5,791 nt of DNA from Bacteroidaceae bacterium (GTDB taxonomy: Bacteria; Bacteroidota; Bacteroidia; Bacteroidales; Bacteroidaceae), in assembly GCA_021443285.1 (NCBI GenBank), contig JABUUG010000025.1, forward strand, positions 1-5,791, written 5' to 3'. Shown here one piece after another: positions 5,676-5,791 of this stretch (its first letter is position 1; each line of letters starts with the position of its first letter). The translations under genes and the position numbers were made by a program. Under the pieces are notes generated by a model. It saw nothing but the letters and a program-made list of their open reading frames with translations. It was not told the DNA's origin and did no database searches.

Positions 5676-5724
5676 GAAGTTATAAGAAGTTAAAGGAAGT
5701 TATGCCGCTTTGCGGCGGAAGTTA
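5676..5724 (+). repeat. GAAGTTA repeat cluster with embedded GC hairpin
   Basis: GAAGTTA occurs at 5676-5682, 5686-5692, 5696-5702 and 5718-5724, with spacings of 10, 10 and 22 bp. Between the third and fourth copies GCCGC-TTT-GCGGC (5704-5716) forms a perfect 5-bp stem with a 3-nt loop. The core is the same as in the left-edge array read on the opposite strand, although the period here is 10 rather than 11 bp. It lies in the leader region of the SpmAB gene, about 40 bp before its start. Stop codons on both strands fall in all six frames. The remaining DNA to 5791 is AT-rich and shows no gene. Confidence 0.8.
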
Positions 5725-5791
5725 GAGGACATTTCATTTTTTCATTTATGATGTATGATTTGTTGATTTGCCAGTCTGCCGCAATCGCAAA

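Overview
The window looks like chromosomal DNA from a member of Bacteroidales, most likely a Prevotella-like genus. The reasons are: a Bacteroidetes-type -7 promoter element (TAnnTTTG) just upstream of the first gene, an A-rich leader in front of the second gene, Bacteroidetes-style lipoproteins, a fused SpmA-SpmB protein, and GAAGTTAAAG-type short repeats in the intergenic DNA. The genus is an inference; the class-level assignment is firmer.

Layout. Positions 1-110 hold an 11-bp tandem repeat array (CTTTAACTTCC), cut off by the left edge. A rightward unit follows: a cytosolic FKBP-type prolyl isomerase (234-839), then a larger FKBP-type prolyl isomerase predicted to be a lipoprotein (915-1781). 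A strong hairpin with A-rich and T-rich arms (1803-1842) ends this unit. The four remaining genes all lie on the minus strand and converge on the same hairpin. In transcription order they are a fused SpmA/SpmB membrane protein (5635-4406), a secreted protein with two SH3b domains (4357-3833), a lipoprotein L,D-transpeptidase-like (YkuD) protein (3823-3032), and a second secreted YkuD paralogue with an extra C-terminal region (3039-1900). Gaps in this set are 48 bp, 9 bp and an 8-bp overlap, so the last three genes are very probably one operon, and the SpmAB gene probably belongs to it. The right flank (5636-5791) holds further GAAGTTA repeats around a small GC hairpin; no gene is visible there.

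How the genes fit together. The rightward pair would supply proline isomerisation and folding help on two sides of the inner membrane. The leftward set looks like a cell-envelope module: two cysteine-active-site YkuD enzymes and an SH3b protein that could bind cell-wall material, headed by a multi-spanning membrane protein of the nucleoside-recognition/Gate family. None of these families is new. The points most worth a second look are the tandem YkuD pair with SEGC in place of the usual SHGC, the uncharacterised C-terminal region of one of them, the linkage of this pair to SH3b and SpmAB, the duplicated N-terminal unit of the lipoprotein FKBP, and the repeats, which place stop codons in all six frames at both ends of the window. 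I found no clearly new multi-gene defence or mobile system.
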